From the IMG/VR virus record IMGVR_UViG_3300009506_000002, positions 62,001 through 126,000 of that record: a DNA stretch of 64,000 nucleotides; one strand, 5' to 3'. This document shows positions 53,446 to 61,499 of this stretch, piece after piece. The stretch's first letter is position 1, and every line of letters begins with the position of its first letter. The DNA comes from a virus. Made by a program: the position numbers and the translations under genes. The notes below the pieces were generated by a model, which did no database searches, was not told the origin of the DNA, and was given only the letters and a program-made list of their open reading frames with translations.

Positions 53446-54477
53446 TTAGCATTTTGCCCACCTGGTCATTGCCATCTTTGCCGCTAAGCCTTCATAGACA
53501 TTTTCGGAAATCACATGCTGAACATCTAGTCCGGCAATAACCATATCATTGATATCTTTCTTTTTGATCGAGGACGGGAATATTACGACAGATTTCCCTG
53601 CCTCAATTGCTTTATTCATCTTGTCAACGGTTTGTGGTGAACGTGGCTCGTTGTCAAAGGCGAATATTTCTTTCTTGGGTCTGACTCTTCCTGAGATTGC
53701 CAGTAGATCGCCACCGGAAGCGGCGAGACAGTTCTGTAGGAATAACGAATCAACCGGACCCTCTACTATGTAAATTGGTTTGTTTCTATCGACTCTATCA
53801 AGTCCGAACACTTTTGGTGCATCGCCGTCTAACTTGATGGTGATGTATTTAGCGCCGGAGTTACGTCCTGGGAGCTCTCGCCCTTGGAACGCGAAGATCT
53901 TTCCTTCTTCATCATAGAATGGAATGATGAAACGCGGATGATCATAGCGCAGCGCTTGTTCCTTGAACACCTTTTTCTTTGCCACGAGGTTTGAGAAAGC
54001 GTAGAACGCAGGTGTGTAGAAGATGTACTTGCGCGCGCTGGCTGGCAACTTGCGAGAGCCCCAATAGTTCTGGTGTTCAATTGGCATGTCCTCAAAGCGC
54101 TTGAGGTAGCCAGTGACCTGCACGTTGTCCTTCACTGATTTGATAGAGCTAAGGTCGAACTTCATCTTGGTAGGATCTGGCTCATCCGACTTGTTCTTGT
54201 TGCCAAACTTTGAGCCAATGCGCTCTGCCAGATATTCTTTGTACAGGTTAGGATCAAACTTCTTGAGGAAGTTCTGGAATGATGTGGCTTCGCCGCAGTT
54301 GTGGCACTTGTACCACAGACGTTCCTTGTGAGCGAAGAAGTAGCCGCGCGCTTTGCGTGAGTCCTTCTGGCTATCGCCACAGAGCGGACATGAACAGTTC
54401 CACAGCCTATTTGACTTCTTGGTATAGTTGCGCAGTCTAAGACTGATCAACCCCAGGTACTTGGTGTCAATTATCAT
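53446..54477 (-). CDS. 61: DNA primase gp61
   Basis: 343 residues (T4 342). CHC2-type zinc-binding N-terminus (CSCPLCGDSQ, WYKCHNCGEATSFQNFLKKF) and a Toprim core (IYIVEGPVDSLFLQNCLAAS, AFDNEPRSPQTVDKMNKAIE). Makes pentaribonucleotide primers with gp41 helicase, whose gene ends the window. The NrdJ-N start overlaps neither coding end; the stop precedes it by 17 nt. Confidence 0.95.
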   Translation of the reverse strand: MIIDTKYLGLISLRLRNYTKKSNRLWNCSCPLCGDSQKDSRKARGYFFAHKERLWYKCHNCGEATSFQNFLKKFDPNLYKEYLAERIGSKFGNKNKSDEPDPTKMKFDLSSIKSVKDNVQVTGYLKRFEDMPIEHQNYWGSRKLPASARKYIFYTPAFYAFSNLVAKKKVFKEQALRYDHPRFIIPFYDEEGKIFAFQGRELPGRNSGAKYITIKLDGDAPKVFGLDRVDRNKPIYIVEGPVDSLFLQNCLAASGGDLLAISGRVRPKKEIFAFDNEPRSPQTVDKMNKAIEAGKSVVIFPSSIKKKDINDMVIAGLDVQHVISENVYEGLAAKMAMTRWAKC

Positions 54478-54685
54478 TCTTCAGTTTATCTTTATGCCTC
54501 TGGGACTTAACTCGGAAAGCCCACTTAGAATGCTTTGTGCTGAAATAGATAGACGAACGCGCCTTACCTATTGAGTCAGCCAATTTCTCAAGATGATGTC
54601 GATGGTCACAGATGGCATAGACGTTTCCGCCAATGCCAGTTAGTACGATAGGGCGTTCTGCTTCAAGCGCCTTTATTCTCGTCAT
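54467..54685 (-). CDS. Small hypothetical protein upstream of primase
   Basis: 72 residues from ATG 54685 (MTRIKALEAERPIVLTGIGG), overlapping the HD gene by 23 nt and primase by 11 nt. Basic C-terminus (FRVKSQRHKDKLKNDN). No family recognised. Confidence 0.55.
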   Translation of the reverse strand: MTRIKALEAERPIVLTGIGGNVYAICDHRHHLEKLADSIGKARSSIYFSTKHSKWAFRVKSQRHKDKLKNDN

Positions 54686-55280
54686 GGATGCTCTCAAGTT
54701 CGCGCGTCATATTTGCGCGCGCTTTCTCCTCGTACTTGAATTGGAAGTACGGCGTCAGGAAGATCTTGCCACGGTTCAGCATATCACATAAGAACCGTGA
54801 GCGACCTGCATCCCAATACTGGCGCTCGAAGTAGAATGTGTACTCATGACGGATGCCAGCCGTGCAGAGACTATAGACGTCCCAATCAGTGCCCAAGTAG
54901 GCACAATCGAGATCGTAGATGTAGTTGTATGCAACCACGTCGGATTCATTGTGACTTTCCGTCCCGATTATTCCGCGTACTACATATTCAATGTCGTCAC
55001 GCCCATAGCCAGCGGTTTCCATGTACTGCTCGGCCAGCGTTGCAGATTCATCTTCATTGAAGTCTCTGTTCGCTTCGTAGACGGCATCATGGAACAGAAT
55101 GATCAGTATGTCGAGTTCGTTGTACGGAAGGTGTTGGTTGTCAACCAAACGGTTATACCCTTCAATCATTTTGTAGACGTGGTGCATCGTGTGATACAGG
55201 CGCACGCCTCTCGAATAGCACGTTGCACAAAGATCGATTGCATCTAGGTGCTTTCTATAAAACTCAGGACGTATCAACAC
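54663..55280 (-). CDS. HD-superfamily phosphohydrolase
   Basis: 205 residues from GTG 55280. VRLYHTMHHVYKMIEGYN, LIILFHDAVYEANRDFNEDE (with SA following) and a C-terminal acidic helix are typical of the small predicted HD hydrolases often seen in phages (metal-binding H...HD...D). Substrate could be a nucleotide or cyclic nucleotide; not determined. No ribosome site; only 17 bp separate it from the divergent gene at 55298. Confidence 0.75.
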   Translation of the reverse strand: MLIRPEFYRKHLDAIDLCATCYSRGVRLYHTMHHVYKMIEGYNRLVDNQHLPYNELDILIILFHDAVYEANRDFNEDESATLAEQYMETAGYGRDDIEYVVRGIIGTESHNESDVVAYNYIYDLDCAYLGTDWDVYSLCTAGIRHEYTFYFERQYWDAGRSRFLCDMLNRGKIFLTPYFQFKYEEKARANMTRELESIHDENKGA

Positions 55281-55288
55281 ACTAAATA
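55281..55288 (+). promoter_or_regulatory. Possible late promoter ACTAAATA
   Basis: Variant late octamer in the 17-bp divergent spacer; predicted start at 55294, four bases before the ATG of the plus-strand gene, which has no Shine-Dalgarno. Confidence 0.4.
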
Positions 55289-55297
55289 CCTACACGT

Positions 55298-55678
55298 ATG
55301 GAATTCATCAAACTTACCCCAAAGAACTTTACACTTTACGCGACAAAGATGTACGAAAATCCTCAATGCTCATCCATGGACGAGTTCAATGAGGACTTGC
55401 GCCGTTTTTCATCAGTGAAGCGCCTACTGCTAAGGCTATCACGAAAAGATGATTCTGTCAACATAAGAATGCTCCTCAATCACATTATCATCCTGGACAA
55501 CCTTTTTGGGAATGAAGCTGCCACGCGCATGTTGTTCTTTTACTGTGACGAATGCACATATCCCTATCTTAAGAGCTTCCTTCTGTTCCTCAACATTCTA
55601 CCACAATACATTGCCGAAGTCAACATCCAAGAATTGCCCGCTGATCAGGCGACCATAAATAAGTTAAAGAACCTATAA
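55298..55678 (+). CDS. Conserved T4-like/cyanophage protein of unknown function
   Basis: 126 residues, almost all helical. FTLYATKMYENPQCSSMDEF, FSSVKRLLLRLS, RMLLNHIIILDNLFGNEAAT and FLLFLNILPQYIAEV match a conserved family that I associate with late/structural regions of T4-like phages and cyanophages. Role unknown. Confidence 0.7.
   Translation: MEFIKLTPKNFTLYATKMYENPQCSSMDEFNEDLRRFSSVKRLLLRLSRKDDSVNIRMLLNHIIILDNLFGNEAATRMLFFYCDECTYPYLKSFLLFLNILPQYIAEVNIQELPADQATINKLKNL
55654..55661 (+). promoter_or_regulatory. Late promoter CATAAATA
   Basis: CATAAATAAG on the plus strand near the end of the upstream gene; predicted start near 55667, leader with GAGGG before GTG 55693. Confidence 0.6.
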
Positions 55679-55692
55679 CGATTGAGGGTACC

Positions 55693-56226
55693 GTGGCTTC
55701 ACCATTAGAGCTGTTCCTTGCATACAAATTTGTCCGCATCATGTCTACTCCGTTTGAAGAGTGGGACGCGTACAAGCTCGGACTGATCGACAAGAAGGGA
55801 ACTAAGCTGAAAGCTGCCAGCACGTCGGATGAGAAGAACGCAATGTCACTCGTCCACATTTTGGCGCGCAACTTGAAGCGCGTGCTCCAGAAGCTTCCGT
55901 TTGGTCAGTCAAAACTTGCGAGCTTTTCTGCCGCACTTTTCCTCCTAAAAGAAGCTCAGGAGCTCGGCGACCCAGAAAAGCTGCTGGAAGGGCTTGTGGG
56001 GCCATCAGACATGGTTTCTGAAAGCATCTCTACCCTACCACCAGGACTGTACAAGACAGACCCCTCAATATTTGAGGATCTAATTATATCATCAGGCGCG
56101 TTCATTGTCAAGGAAGAACTTTTGCCAGTGCGCACCATGTTCGGTGAGAACATCTTTGAAGTGCGCGACCTCGTACATCGCACAACCGTCCTGATGCCAG
56201 CATCTCTATTGGAGCCACTACAATGA
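55693..56226 (+). CDS. Conserved late protein of unknown function
   Basis: 177 residues from GTG 55693 (GAGGG upstream). LELFLAYKFVRIMSTPFEEW with DAYKLGLIDKKG and RNLKRVLQKLPF is a block shared with cyanophage hypothetical proteins located near terminase/structural genes. Internal-virion or DNA-packaging role possible but unproven. Ends in an ATGA overlap with the next gene. Confidence 0.7.
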   Translation: MASPLELFLAYKFVRIMSTPFEEWDAYKLGLIDKKGTKLKAASTSDEKNAMSLVHILARNLKRVLQKLPFGQSKLASFSAALFLLKEAQELGDPEKLLEGLVGPSDMVSESISTLPPGLYKTDPSIFEDLIISSGAFIVKEELLPVRTMFGENIFEVRDLVHRTTVLMPASLLEPLQ

Positions 56227-57242
56227 AAGAAAAGATTGATGAAATGGTAACGACTGGCGGAGCACTTGCCAGCCATTCACCTACCGATGCGCGCCGCAAG
56301 GCACAGGTACTGCCAGATGGTAACTTTGGCGGTAAGCCATATTTCGACTGCTCTCCAGACATTTTTGCCAAGTGCTACAAAGGACGCAAGAAAGGCCAGC
56401 GCTGGTCAACCTATCTCGAGGCTGACAATGAATGGGCGCGCGGCGTGCGTACATGGGCTCGTCAAACTGGCAACCCTGACTTTTTGTTCCGCAATACCGC
56501 GGACAACTCGTTCATGTATGCCCAGTATGGTATCATGAAGGAAGAGACGCAGATCGATGAGGCGACTATTAAGGGCTGGCTCAAGACGTTCATGAAGAAA
56601 GGTCAGAACCGCTCTCCGATGGAGCAGGAATACGTGAAGGCTCAGAAGGCCCTGAAGAAGGAGAACCCGAAGGCTAAGATTGGCGCGATTGGCGTTGATC
56701 AGAATGGCGATATTCGCTTCATGACACTGACCGGAGACGAGTTTGTGTTGCGTAAGGACGGTAGCCTTGAGTTGATGAATGAATCACTCGATGAGGCAAT
56801 GAACATGAAGACCGTCAAGATCGGTTTTCCAAGCAATGAATTGGCAGCAGAAGTGGCCGCTAACCTCAAGAGAGAAAACTTCCTCGAGCTGAAAGTATCT
56901 GGGAAGGTGGTGGAAATCACATACAGACAGGGCACCGCTTATGGTGCGTGGTCGCTCAAGGACCTAAAGCACGCGGTCAAGATGGCCGGAAGAGCCGCTG
57001 GCATGAATGAGAGTGTGGAGATTGATGAGGCAATGAGAATGTCTCTGGCTCCTGCCATTGCCAAAGACTTGAAGGCGAAGGGCGTCACCAAAACAAAGAA
57101 CTCTGAGAAGGAAATCATCTCAATGATCTTCCAGGAGCTCGAGAACTATCCTGCGTTCAAGGGTAACAAGAAGAGAAAGCAGGCCCAGATGCAAGATGAT
57201 GACTTCATCATGGACGTACTAGCAGAGCTTCCAGTTCGTTAA
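56223..57242 (+). CDS. Putative processed virion polyprotein
   Basis: 339 residues with four copies of a short acidic motif: KIDEM (residues 4-8), QIDEA (110-114), SLDEA (188-192), EIDEA (266-270). Each fits the T4 prohead protease rule of cleaving after Glu with Ile/Leu two residues before. The segments between look like independent small domains (FDCSPDIFAKCYKGRKKGQR; KTVKIGFPSNELAAEVAANL with KREN; SLAPAIAKDLKAKGVTKTKN). I infer an internal head protein cut into three or four pieces. No enzymatic motif seen. Followed by a strong terminator. Confidence 0.6.
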   Translation: MKEKIDEMVTTGGALASHSPTDARRKAQVLPDGNFGGKPYFDCSPDIFAKCYKGRKKGQRWSTYLEADNEWARGVRTWARQTGNPDFLFRNTADNSFMYAQYGIMKEETQIDEATIKGWLKTFMKKGQNRSPMEQEYVKAQKALKKENPKAKIGAIGVDQNGDIRFMTLTGDEFVLRKDGSLELMNESLDEAMNMKTVKIGFPSNELAAEVAANLKRENFLELKVSGKVVEITYRQGTAYGAWSLKDLKHAVKMAGRAAGMNESVEIDEAMRMSLAPAIAKDLKAKGVTKTKNSEKEIISMIFQELENYPAFKGNKKRKQAQMQDDDFIMDVLAELPVR

Positions 57243-57481
57243 CAGTCCATCCCGTCAATCAACTGAAAAGAACCACCTAATTCAACGTAGGTGGTTTTTT
57301 CTTTTGTTGCGTTGTCAACCACTTTCACAGATGAAAACTTGCCAATCTTGTCCTTGAGCCAAGCATCGAGATCAGCCTTGTTGATCTGCTCCTCCGGACC
57401 AAGACCACCTACGCCGCGTTTCAATTCCGCGACAGTCAGTTCCTTGCGCTTGAGGAATGTGGTGAAGCGAGGGATTGCCAT
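57239..57481 (-). CDS. Small late protein, last of the tagged operon
   Basis: 80 residues (MAIPRFTTFLKRKELTVAEL). A short N-terminal F-x2-F-L segment resembles the tags of upstream operon members. The codons for KTTYVELGGSF form the stem of a plus-strand terminator. Convergent and overlapping by 4 nt with the plus-strand gene before it. Function unknown. Confidence 0.55.
   Translation of the reverse strand: MAIPRFTTFLKRKELTVAELKRGVGGLGPEEQINKADLDAWLKDKIGKFSSVKVVDNATKEKTTYVELGGSFQLIDGMDC
57271..57302 (+). terminator. Intrinsic terminator embedded in opposite coding sequence
   Basis: AACCACCTA (57271-57279), 8-nt loop, TAGGTGGTT (57288-57296), then a T-run. Ends the 55.3-57.2 kb plus-strand operon, and is simultaneously coding sequence on the minus strand. 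Confidence 0.85.
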
Positions 57482-58035
57482 TAGGCTTTCAACTTCTTCT
57501 GTAGGAATCCGAACTCACTGTGGAGCTCTTTTGGCATCAGCTTCTTGAAAGCTGCTTCGTCACCTGCTCTGATCAGTTCACGGACTTTGGTTGCGCTGGT
57601 AAAGCGTTCTGTCATCTTAAAGCGGGTCTTGAATTGCTTGGCAGTGTCGAGCTTCTTGTTCACGCCATCGATCTGAGCCTTGTAGCCTTTGATGCGATCT
57701 TCACCTGCATAGATTGCACCGATCTCGAGACCGAGCAATCGAAGGTTTGCCATGATCTCTGGCAAGTATCCCGGAGCCACCTCAACAACCTTCAGGCCAG
57801 GCATTGCTTTTTGCAGCAAGCGCATCTGATCAGATGAGGATAGCGGATTGCGGTTCTTATCGAGCGAGCTCTTTGCTCCCTTGACCAGTGCCACAACAGG
57901 ATTCTTCATCTTCTTGATGATCTTCAGGTGACCCAGATGAATTGGCTGCATACGTCCAAGGAATAGCTCGGCAGGCTTGCTTGCCTTGTTAGGCACCTGC
58001 TCAATGTCAAATGCTTCTTCGAGCTCGATTGTCAT
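57481..58035 (-). CDS. Cytidylyltransferase-like nucleotidylyltransferase
   Basis: 184 residues. LFLGRMQPIHLGHLKIIKKM carries the H-x-G-H active-site motif (HLGH), SSLDKNRNPLSSSDQMRLLQ and TSATKVRELIRAGDEAAFKK the ISSTxxR-like motif. Family members transfer AMP or CMP to NMN, pantetheine phosphate and similar. The N-terminus MTIELEEAFDIEQVP adds a short acidic L-E-E/A segment like the tags of its operon neighbours, so it may be packaged in the head. Substrate not determinable by eye. Confidence 0.8.
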   Translation of the reverse strand: MTIELEEAFDIEQVPNKASKPAELFLGRMQPIHLGHLKIIKKMKNPVVALVKGAKSSLDKNRNPLSSSDQMRLLQKAMPGLKVVEVAPGYLPEIMANLRLLGLEIGAIYAGEDRIKGYKAQIDGVNKKLDTAKQFKTRFKMTERFTSATKVRELIRAGDEAAFKKLMPKELHSEFGFLQKKLKA

Positions 58036-58487
58036 ACCTTTAACTCCGGGTTGGGTGTTTTGAAGTCAGCTTTTCGCATGACCGTTTTTGCGACCAATTC
58101 GATCATGCCCTTCTTGTTGAGGTTGAGGACGAATGGCACGTTGATATTCGAGGATACGCTCTTAATCACCGCCTGAAAGTCATCTGGCTTTGTGGTCAGT
58201 GTGCGGCCATGCAGAGAGTATGCTTTGCGGAACAGTTCCTCAAGCTCTGCAACAGTGATGTCCTTCTTGTTGCGCGCATCATTCACACGATCAAGGAAGT
58301 GGCGCGTGAACTCAATGTCGATGTTCAATCCCTTGAACAGGTTGTCGAGCATCTTCTCGAGATGATTCAAGTCCTGCTGGGTTACCTTCTTGGCAGCTTC
58401 GGGATTGTTCTTCGCGCACAGAGCCATCAGCTTTGCTTGTGCGTTGACCGACTCATCGAGCCACTGTAGGAAACGCATTACCTTCAT
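58032..58487 (-). CDS. Hypothetical protein with capsid-tag-like N-terminus
   Basis: 151 residues. MKVMRFLQWLDESVNAQAKL resembles a T4 internal-protein targeting tag with a predicted cut after E12 (LDE/S). The rest is helical (HLEKMLDNLFKGLNIDIEFT, RHFLDRVNDARNKKDITVAE) and the segment TRHFLDRVNxxR is known from phage proteins of unknown role. Coupled to both neighbours by ATGA overlaps. Confidence 0.6.
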   Translation of the reverse strand: MKVMRFLQWLDESVNAQAKLMALCAKNNPEAAKKVTQQDLNHLEKMLDNLFKGLNIDIEFTRHFLDRVNDARNKKDITVAELEELFRKAYSLHGRTLTTKPDDFQAVIKSVSSNINVPFVLNLNKKGMIELVAKTVMRKADFKTPNPELKV

Positions 58488-58816
58488 GCGTCAAATCCGT
58501 ACCACGTAATGCCGCCAGCACGAGCAGGTGAATAGATCTCCTGGATCTTCTTCATCTTGTGCTTTTTCAGCACAGCAACCACCTTGTCCTTGTCCTCTTT
58601 CGACATGATCTTCGTAGGCATTGTGACTGATACGCGCAGGATGTCTCCAGGCATACCGTGGTAGATCACATAAGGACGGGTTGAAATGCTACGTCGCAGC
58701 GAGCGAAGTGCCTGTGAGACAGCGTCGTCACCTTTGATCTCCTTCTCAGGGAAAGCGGCGAGCATGTCTTTCTTGATTGCTTCGTACTTTGCGAGTTGCT
58801 TGTTTGATAGTGCCAT
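58484..58816 (-). CDS. Hypothetical protein
   Basis: 110 residues (MALSNKQLAKYEAIKKDMLA), alpha/beta with PYVIYHGMPGDILRVSVTMP and VVAVLKKHKMKKIQEIYSPA. Lysine-rich; could bind DNA. No family recognised. In the late tagged operon. Confidence 0.6.
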   Translation of the reverse strand: MALSNKQLAKYEAIKKDMLAAFPEKEIKGDDAVSQALRSLRRSISTRPYVIYHGMPGDILRVSVTMPTKIMSKEDKDKVVAVLKKHKMKKIQEIYSPARAGGITWYGFDA

Positions 58817-58818
58817 TC

Positions 58819-59103
58819 TTATTTCCTCTTCATCATCGTAAGTTTACGCTTCGTCGCAGGTTTGTCAAGCAATTCTTCTGCATCCAGTAGCGCACGCGCG
58901 AGGAACCAGTCGTTGCGACCAAACTCGTATTTCAGATTGGCAGAATTACCACTCTTCACCTGATCAGCGATGGTCGACAGCTTGCGCGCAACCATTGAGC
59001 GGAGACCCTTGAGAGTGAGAACACCGTAGCCAGTGATCGCTAGTGTCGGATCATCGGGGTTGAAGTTCTCATACTCATAATAGACAGATACTCTTGATGT
59101 CAT
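58819..59103 (-). CDS. Hypothetical protein
   Basis: 94 residues (MTSRVSVYYEYENFNPDDPT). LKGLRSMVARKLSTIADQVK and FGRNDWFLARALLDAEELLD suggest a helical bundle with a beta N-terminus; very basic C-terminal end. The 53 bp upstream hold only a 15-codon frame without a ribosome site. Confidence 0.6.
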   Translation of the reverse strand: MTSRVSVYYEYENFNPDDPTLAITGYGVLTLKGLRSMVARKLSTIADQVKSGNSANLKYEFGRNDWFLARALLDAEELLDKPATKRKLTMMKRK

Positions 59104-59156
59104 ACGCCCGCCTTCAGTCGGTTAAAGATGTTGCCTTCGTTGATCATGTGGACGAC

Positions 59157-59879
59157 TTAGCCGAGCTGACTTACGGCAAAGCTAACGATTTGTGGTGAGT
59201 ATCCCAGTTTCTTACCAAAGGCCTGCATGTTCTTCTTGACCTTGGCGACATCCCACTTGGCAATATCCTTTCCATACTCCATCTCGAAGTCAGAAATCAA
59301 CTGCGCAGCATCGCTCATCTTGCCCTCATCGAGCATGATTTCAGCTTCTGCTTCGGTCAGCTTCTTCTGGAATGCATCGAGCTTCCAGTAGCTTGTGGTC
59401 TTGCCATTGATCATTGAGGATGTCTTGATTGGCTTGCCATTGTTGAGGTCACTCAGATACAGGTTGGCATCCTTCAGGAACTTGCTCACCTGAGGGCCGA
59501 GCTTGGCAGCATCCTTCTCACTGGCAAACGTGATGCCAACGGATACAAGACCGAACTTGTTCTTTGGTCCGAGCGTTACGCGGGTACCTGGGAACTTGCT
59601 GGCGACAGTCTTGGCAATGCCAGCCAGTGGGTGACCTGATGGTGTACCCTCATCCAGCCGATCTGCGAGGTATTCAGAGAAGCCGATCACATCGCCCTCG
59701 TCAACACCGGCCATCTTCTTGAAGATAGTCATGACGATTGCGTAGAATCGGTCACTCTCGTGATCCATATCGGGATATTGTTTTGCTGCGGCAGCTTTGG
59801 CATCTTGCCACTTCTTTTCGAGTGTGGCAACAGAGCCCTTGCCCATGTCAGCGAGCTTCTTAACGTATGCGGTAGGCAT
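59157..59879 (-). CDS. Putative processed internal virion protein
   Basis: 240 residues. The first 60 (AYVKKLADMGKGSVATLEKK, FYAIVMTIFKKMAG) form a small module common in phage structural-region proteins. Then comes GFSEYLADRLDEGTPSGHPL, which looks like an internal copy of the capsid tag with LDE/G, and later KLTEAEAEIMLDEGKMSDAA with LTE/A and LDE/G. Three or four predicted prohead-protease sites suggest cutting into separate products. Late-box variant and AAGGAG upstream. Confidence 0.6.
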   Translation of the reverse strand: MPTAYVKKLADMGKGSVATLEKKWQDAKAAAAKQYPDMDHESDRFYAIVMTIFKKMAGVDEGDVIGFSEYLADRLDEGTPSGHPLAGIAKTVASKFPGTRVTLGPKNKFGLVSVGITFASEKDAAKLGPQVSKFLKDANLYLSDLNNGKPIKTSSMINGKTTSYWKLDAFQKKLTEAEAEIMLDEGKMSDAAQLISDFEMEYGKDIAKWDVAKVKKNMQAFGKKLGYSPQIVSFAVSQLG

Positions 59880-59906
59880 GGTGATCTCCTTAGAAACGCT
59901 TTTTAC

Positions 59907-59914
59907 TATTTAGT
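59907..59914 (-). promoter_or_regulatory. Possible late promoter ACTAAATA
   Basis: Variant late octamer followed by GTAAAAA on the minus strand; predicted start near 59901, leader of 22 nt with AAGGAG. Confidence 0.45.
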
Positions 59915-59916
59915 TT

Positions 59917-60240
59917 CTAGGAAACTGTGACCTTGACCACTTTGCCAGTGTCGGTGACTGATACAGACGCGCCGCCCATTGGCATTGAATACGCGCCAGA
60001 CAGATTGCCCTTCTTGAATTCGGTCACCTTTTCACCACGATTCTTCGCGATGTCAGACAGCGCCTTCATTGCTTCTTCAGCAACGCCCTTGCCTGAGTCC
60101 TTCATAGCGATAGCACCGCCAGAATTTGAAACGTCCCAGCCCTTGTTGCCCAGACGGCGCTTCAATGCCATGAACAGTGAGCGCGACAAATCCTTTGCAG
60201 CTTCCTCGGTGAGGTATTCAGAAAACTTCTTTACTTCCAC
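59917..60240 (-). CDS. Small late protein with capsid-tag-like N-terminus
   Basis: 107 residues from GTG 60240 with AAAGGAG. MEVKKFSEYLTEEAAKDLSR closely resembles the T4 internal-protein tag (MKTYQEFIAEA); predicted cut after E12 (LTE/E). The mature part is a basic, Gly/Lys-rich alpha/beta domain (AIAMKDSGKGVAEEAMKALS, GGASVSVTDTGKVVKVTVS). Likely packaged and injected (inference). Confidence 0.6.
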   Translation of the reverse strand: MEVKKFSEYLTEEAAKDLSRSLFMALKRRLGNKGWDVSNSGGAIAMKDSGKGVAEEAMKALSDIAKNRGEKVTEFKKGNLSGAYSMPMGGASVSVTDTGKVVKVTVS

Positions 60241-60251
60241 TTCTTTCTCCT

Positions 60252-61499
60252 TTACATGAACGTCAGACCGACTTTGTCTGCCGCTCTGCTATATCCATTC
60301 TTTGTTCTTAGTACCACTTTCGGTATCTTTGCAGCTTTGCCCGATATCGGCTTGATGTCGAAATTTGGTGCGCCATCAGGTCTGAATCGGTTCATAATCA
60401 AATAATGAACTCTGCTAATGATAGCAGCTTTGAACATGCTTGTAAAGTCCAAAGTTCCATTCTTTGACTGTTCAACGAGCAGCTTCTCAAGCTCGTATCT
60501 AATATAGCCGTAGTCGGTGATTCCTTCCTTCTTTGGCTTGACCTTGTTCTTGTTGATCAGGTCGGTGAACAGGTGGAGCTGTGACCACCCGTCGATATCT
60601 CTTGATGACTTCACGCCAGCGATTGAGTCGAGGTGCTTCTTGGTAAAGCCAGGTACCTTTGCTGCCATTGCGGCATAGAACGCGCCAGTGTTGACGCTGT
60701 TATCGGTTAGTGCCTGCAGGACTTCATACTCTTGGGTCTTCTTGTAGTGTTGCAGCATCTTATCTGTGCCAATGATCTTGATCAGGTCAGAACCCTTGAC
60801 GGTGTTCGATGCTGATCCACCAGCCTTTGACGACACGCGCACAACTGACTTCTCATCCTTTGAGTAGACGTAGAAGTCAACCAGTGGCTCGTTACCTGAC
60901 ACAGGGAAGAATGCTTTCCAAGACATGTCAATCATGCCAATGTGCAGCAAGTAGAACGGGCCTAGCAGTTCACCAAAGTTCTTCTGGATTTCGTTGATTG
61001 GCATGGTCTTGACTTCAACACTCTTTGGGAGCATCTTTGTGCCTCCCATGTAGTAATCAGTCAAAAGGTGTAGGAAATCACGGATTGACTCTGACAGATC
61101 AGTTCGCTTATCAATCGCAACTTTCACTGCCTTGTGATAGTCCTTAAGGCCATATTTCTTACCAACGAGGTTGTAGAAATCTTGAGGCTTCAACTTATGT
61201 GCTTTTGCGCCCTTAGCCCACGAAAGTCCATACTGTGCAGGGCTTACCATACTTGCAACAGGAGCACCATACTTGAGAAATTGAAGAGTCTTGCTGCCTG
61301 CTTGGATAACTGCAAAGTGGCCTCTATTTTCAAGTTTACCTTTGACCACGCCAGTTCCATTAACCTTATACGGCTTGAGGTCTTTCTCTAGGTCGCGTGA
61401 GTAGCCAATTCCCAAGACCTCGTAGACACCTCCCTTGTACTTGACAAGGTCGCCGATGTGAGACGGGTCAAACAGTCCGCCGACGCTACGCGCTGACAC
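60252..61499 (-). CDS. Large hypothetical protein of the late tagged operon
   Basis: 415 residues from GTG 61499, directly after the stop of the ligase-like gene. Begins with a small beta domain (HIGDLVKYKGGVYEVLGIGY), then helical segments (NEIQKNFGELLGPFYLLHIG, DFTSMFKAAIISRVHYLIMN). The NFGELLGP block recurs in large phage proteins of unknown role. No enzymatic motif certain. The adjacency to a ligase-fold protein suggests a functional pair. Confidence 0.6.
   Translation of the reverse strand: MSARSVGGLFDPSHIGDLVKYKGGVYEVLGIGYSRDLEKDLKPYKVNGTGVVKGKLENRGHFAVIQAGSKTLQFLKYGAPVASMVSPAQYGLSWAKGAKAHKLKPQDFYNLVGKKYGLKDYHKAVKVAIDKRTDLSESIRDFLHLLTDYYMGGTKMLPKSVEVKTMPINEIQKNFGELLGPFYLLHIGMIDMSWKAFFPVSGNEPLVDFYVYSKDEKSVVRVSSKAGGSASNTVKGSDLIKIIGTDKMLQHYKKTQEYEVLQALTDNSVNTGAFYAAMAAKVPGFTKKHLDSIAGVKSSRDIDGWSQLHLFTDLINKNKVKPKKEGITDYGYIRYELEKLLVEQSKNGTLDFTSMFKAAIISRVHYLIMNRFRPDGAPNFDIKPISGKAAKIPKVVLRTKNGYSRAADKVGLTFM

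Noticed and set aside
58840-58868. Further early promoter (TTGACA with TAAACT)
   Set aside because: Spacer is 16 bp, it lies in a late operon's coding sequence and lacks the family features.
59104-59156. 15-codon gene upstream of 59103
   Set aside because: No ribosome site or overlap signal; more likely spacer.
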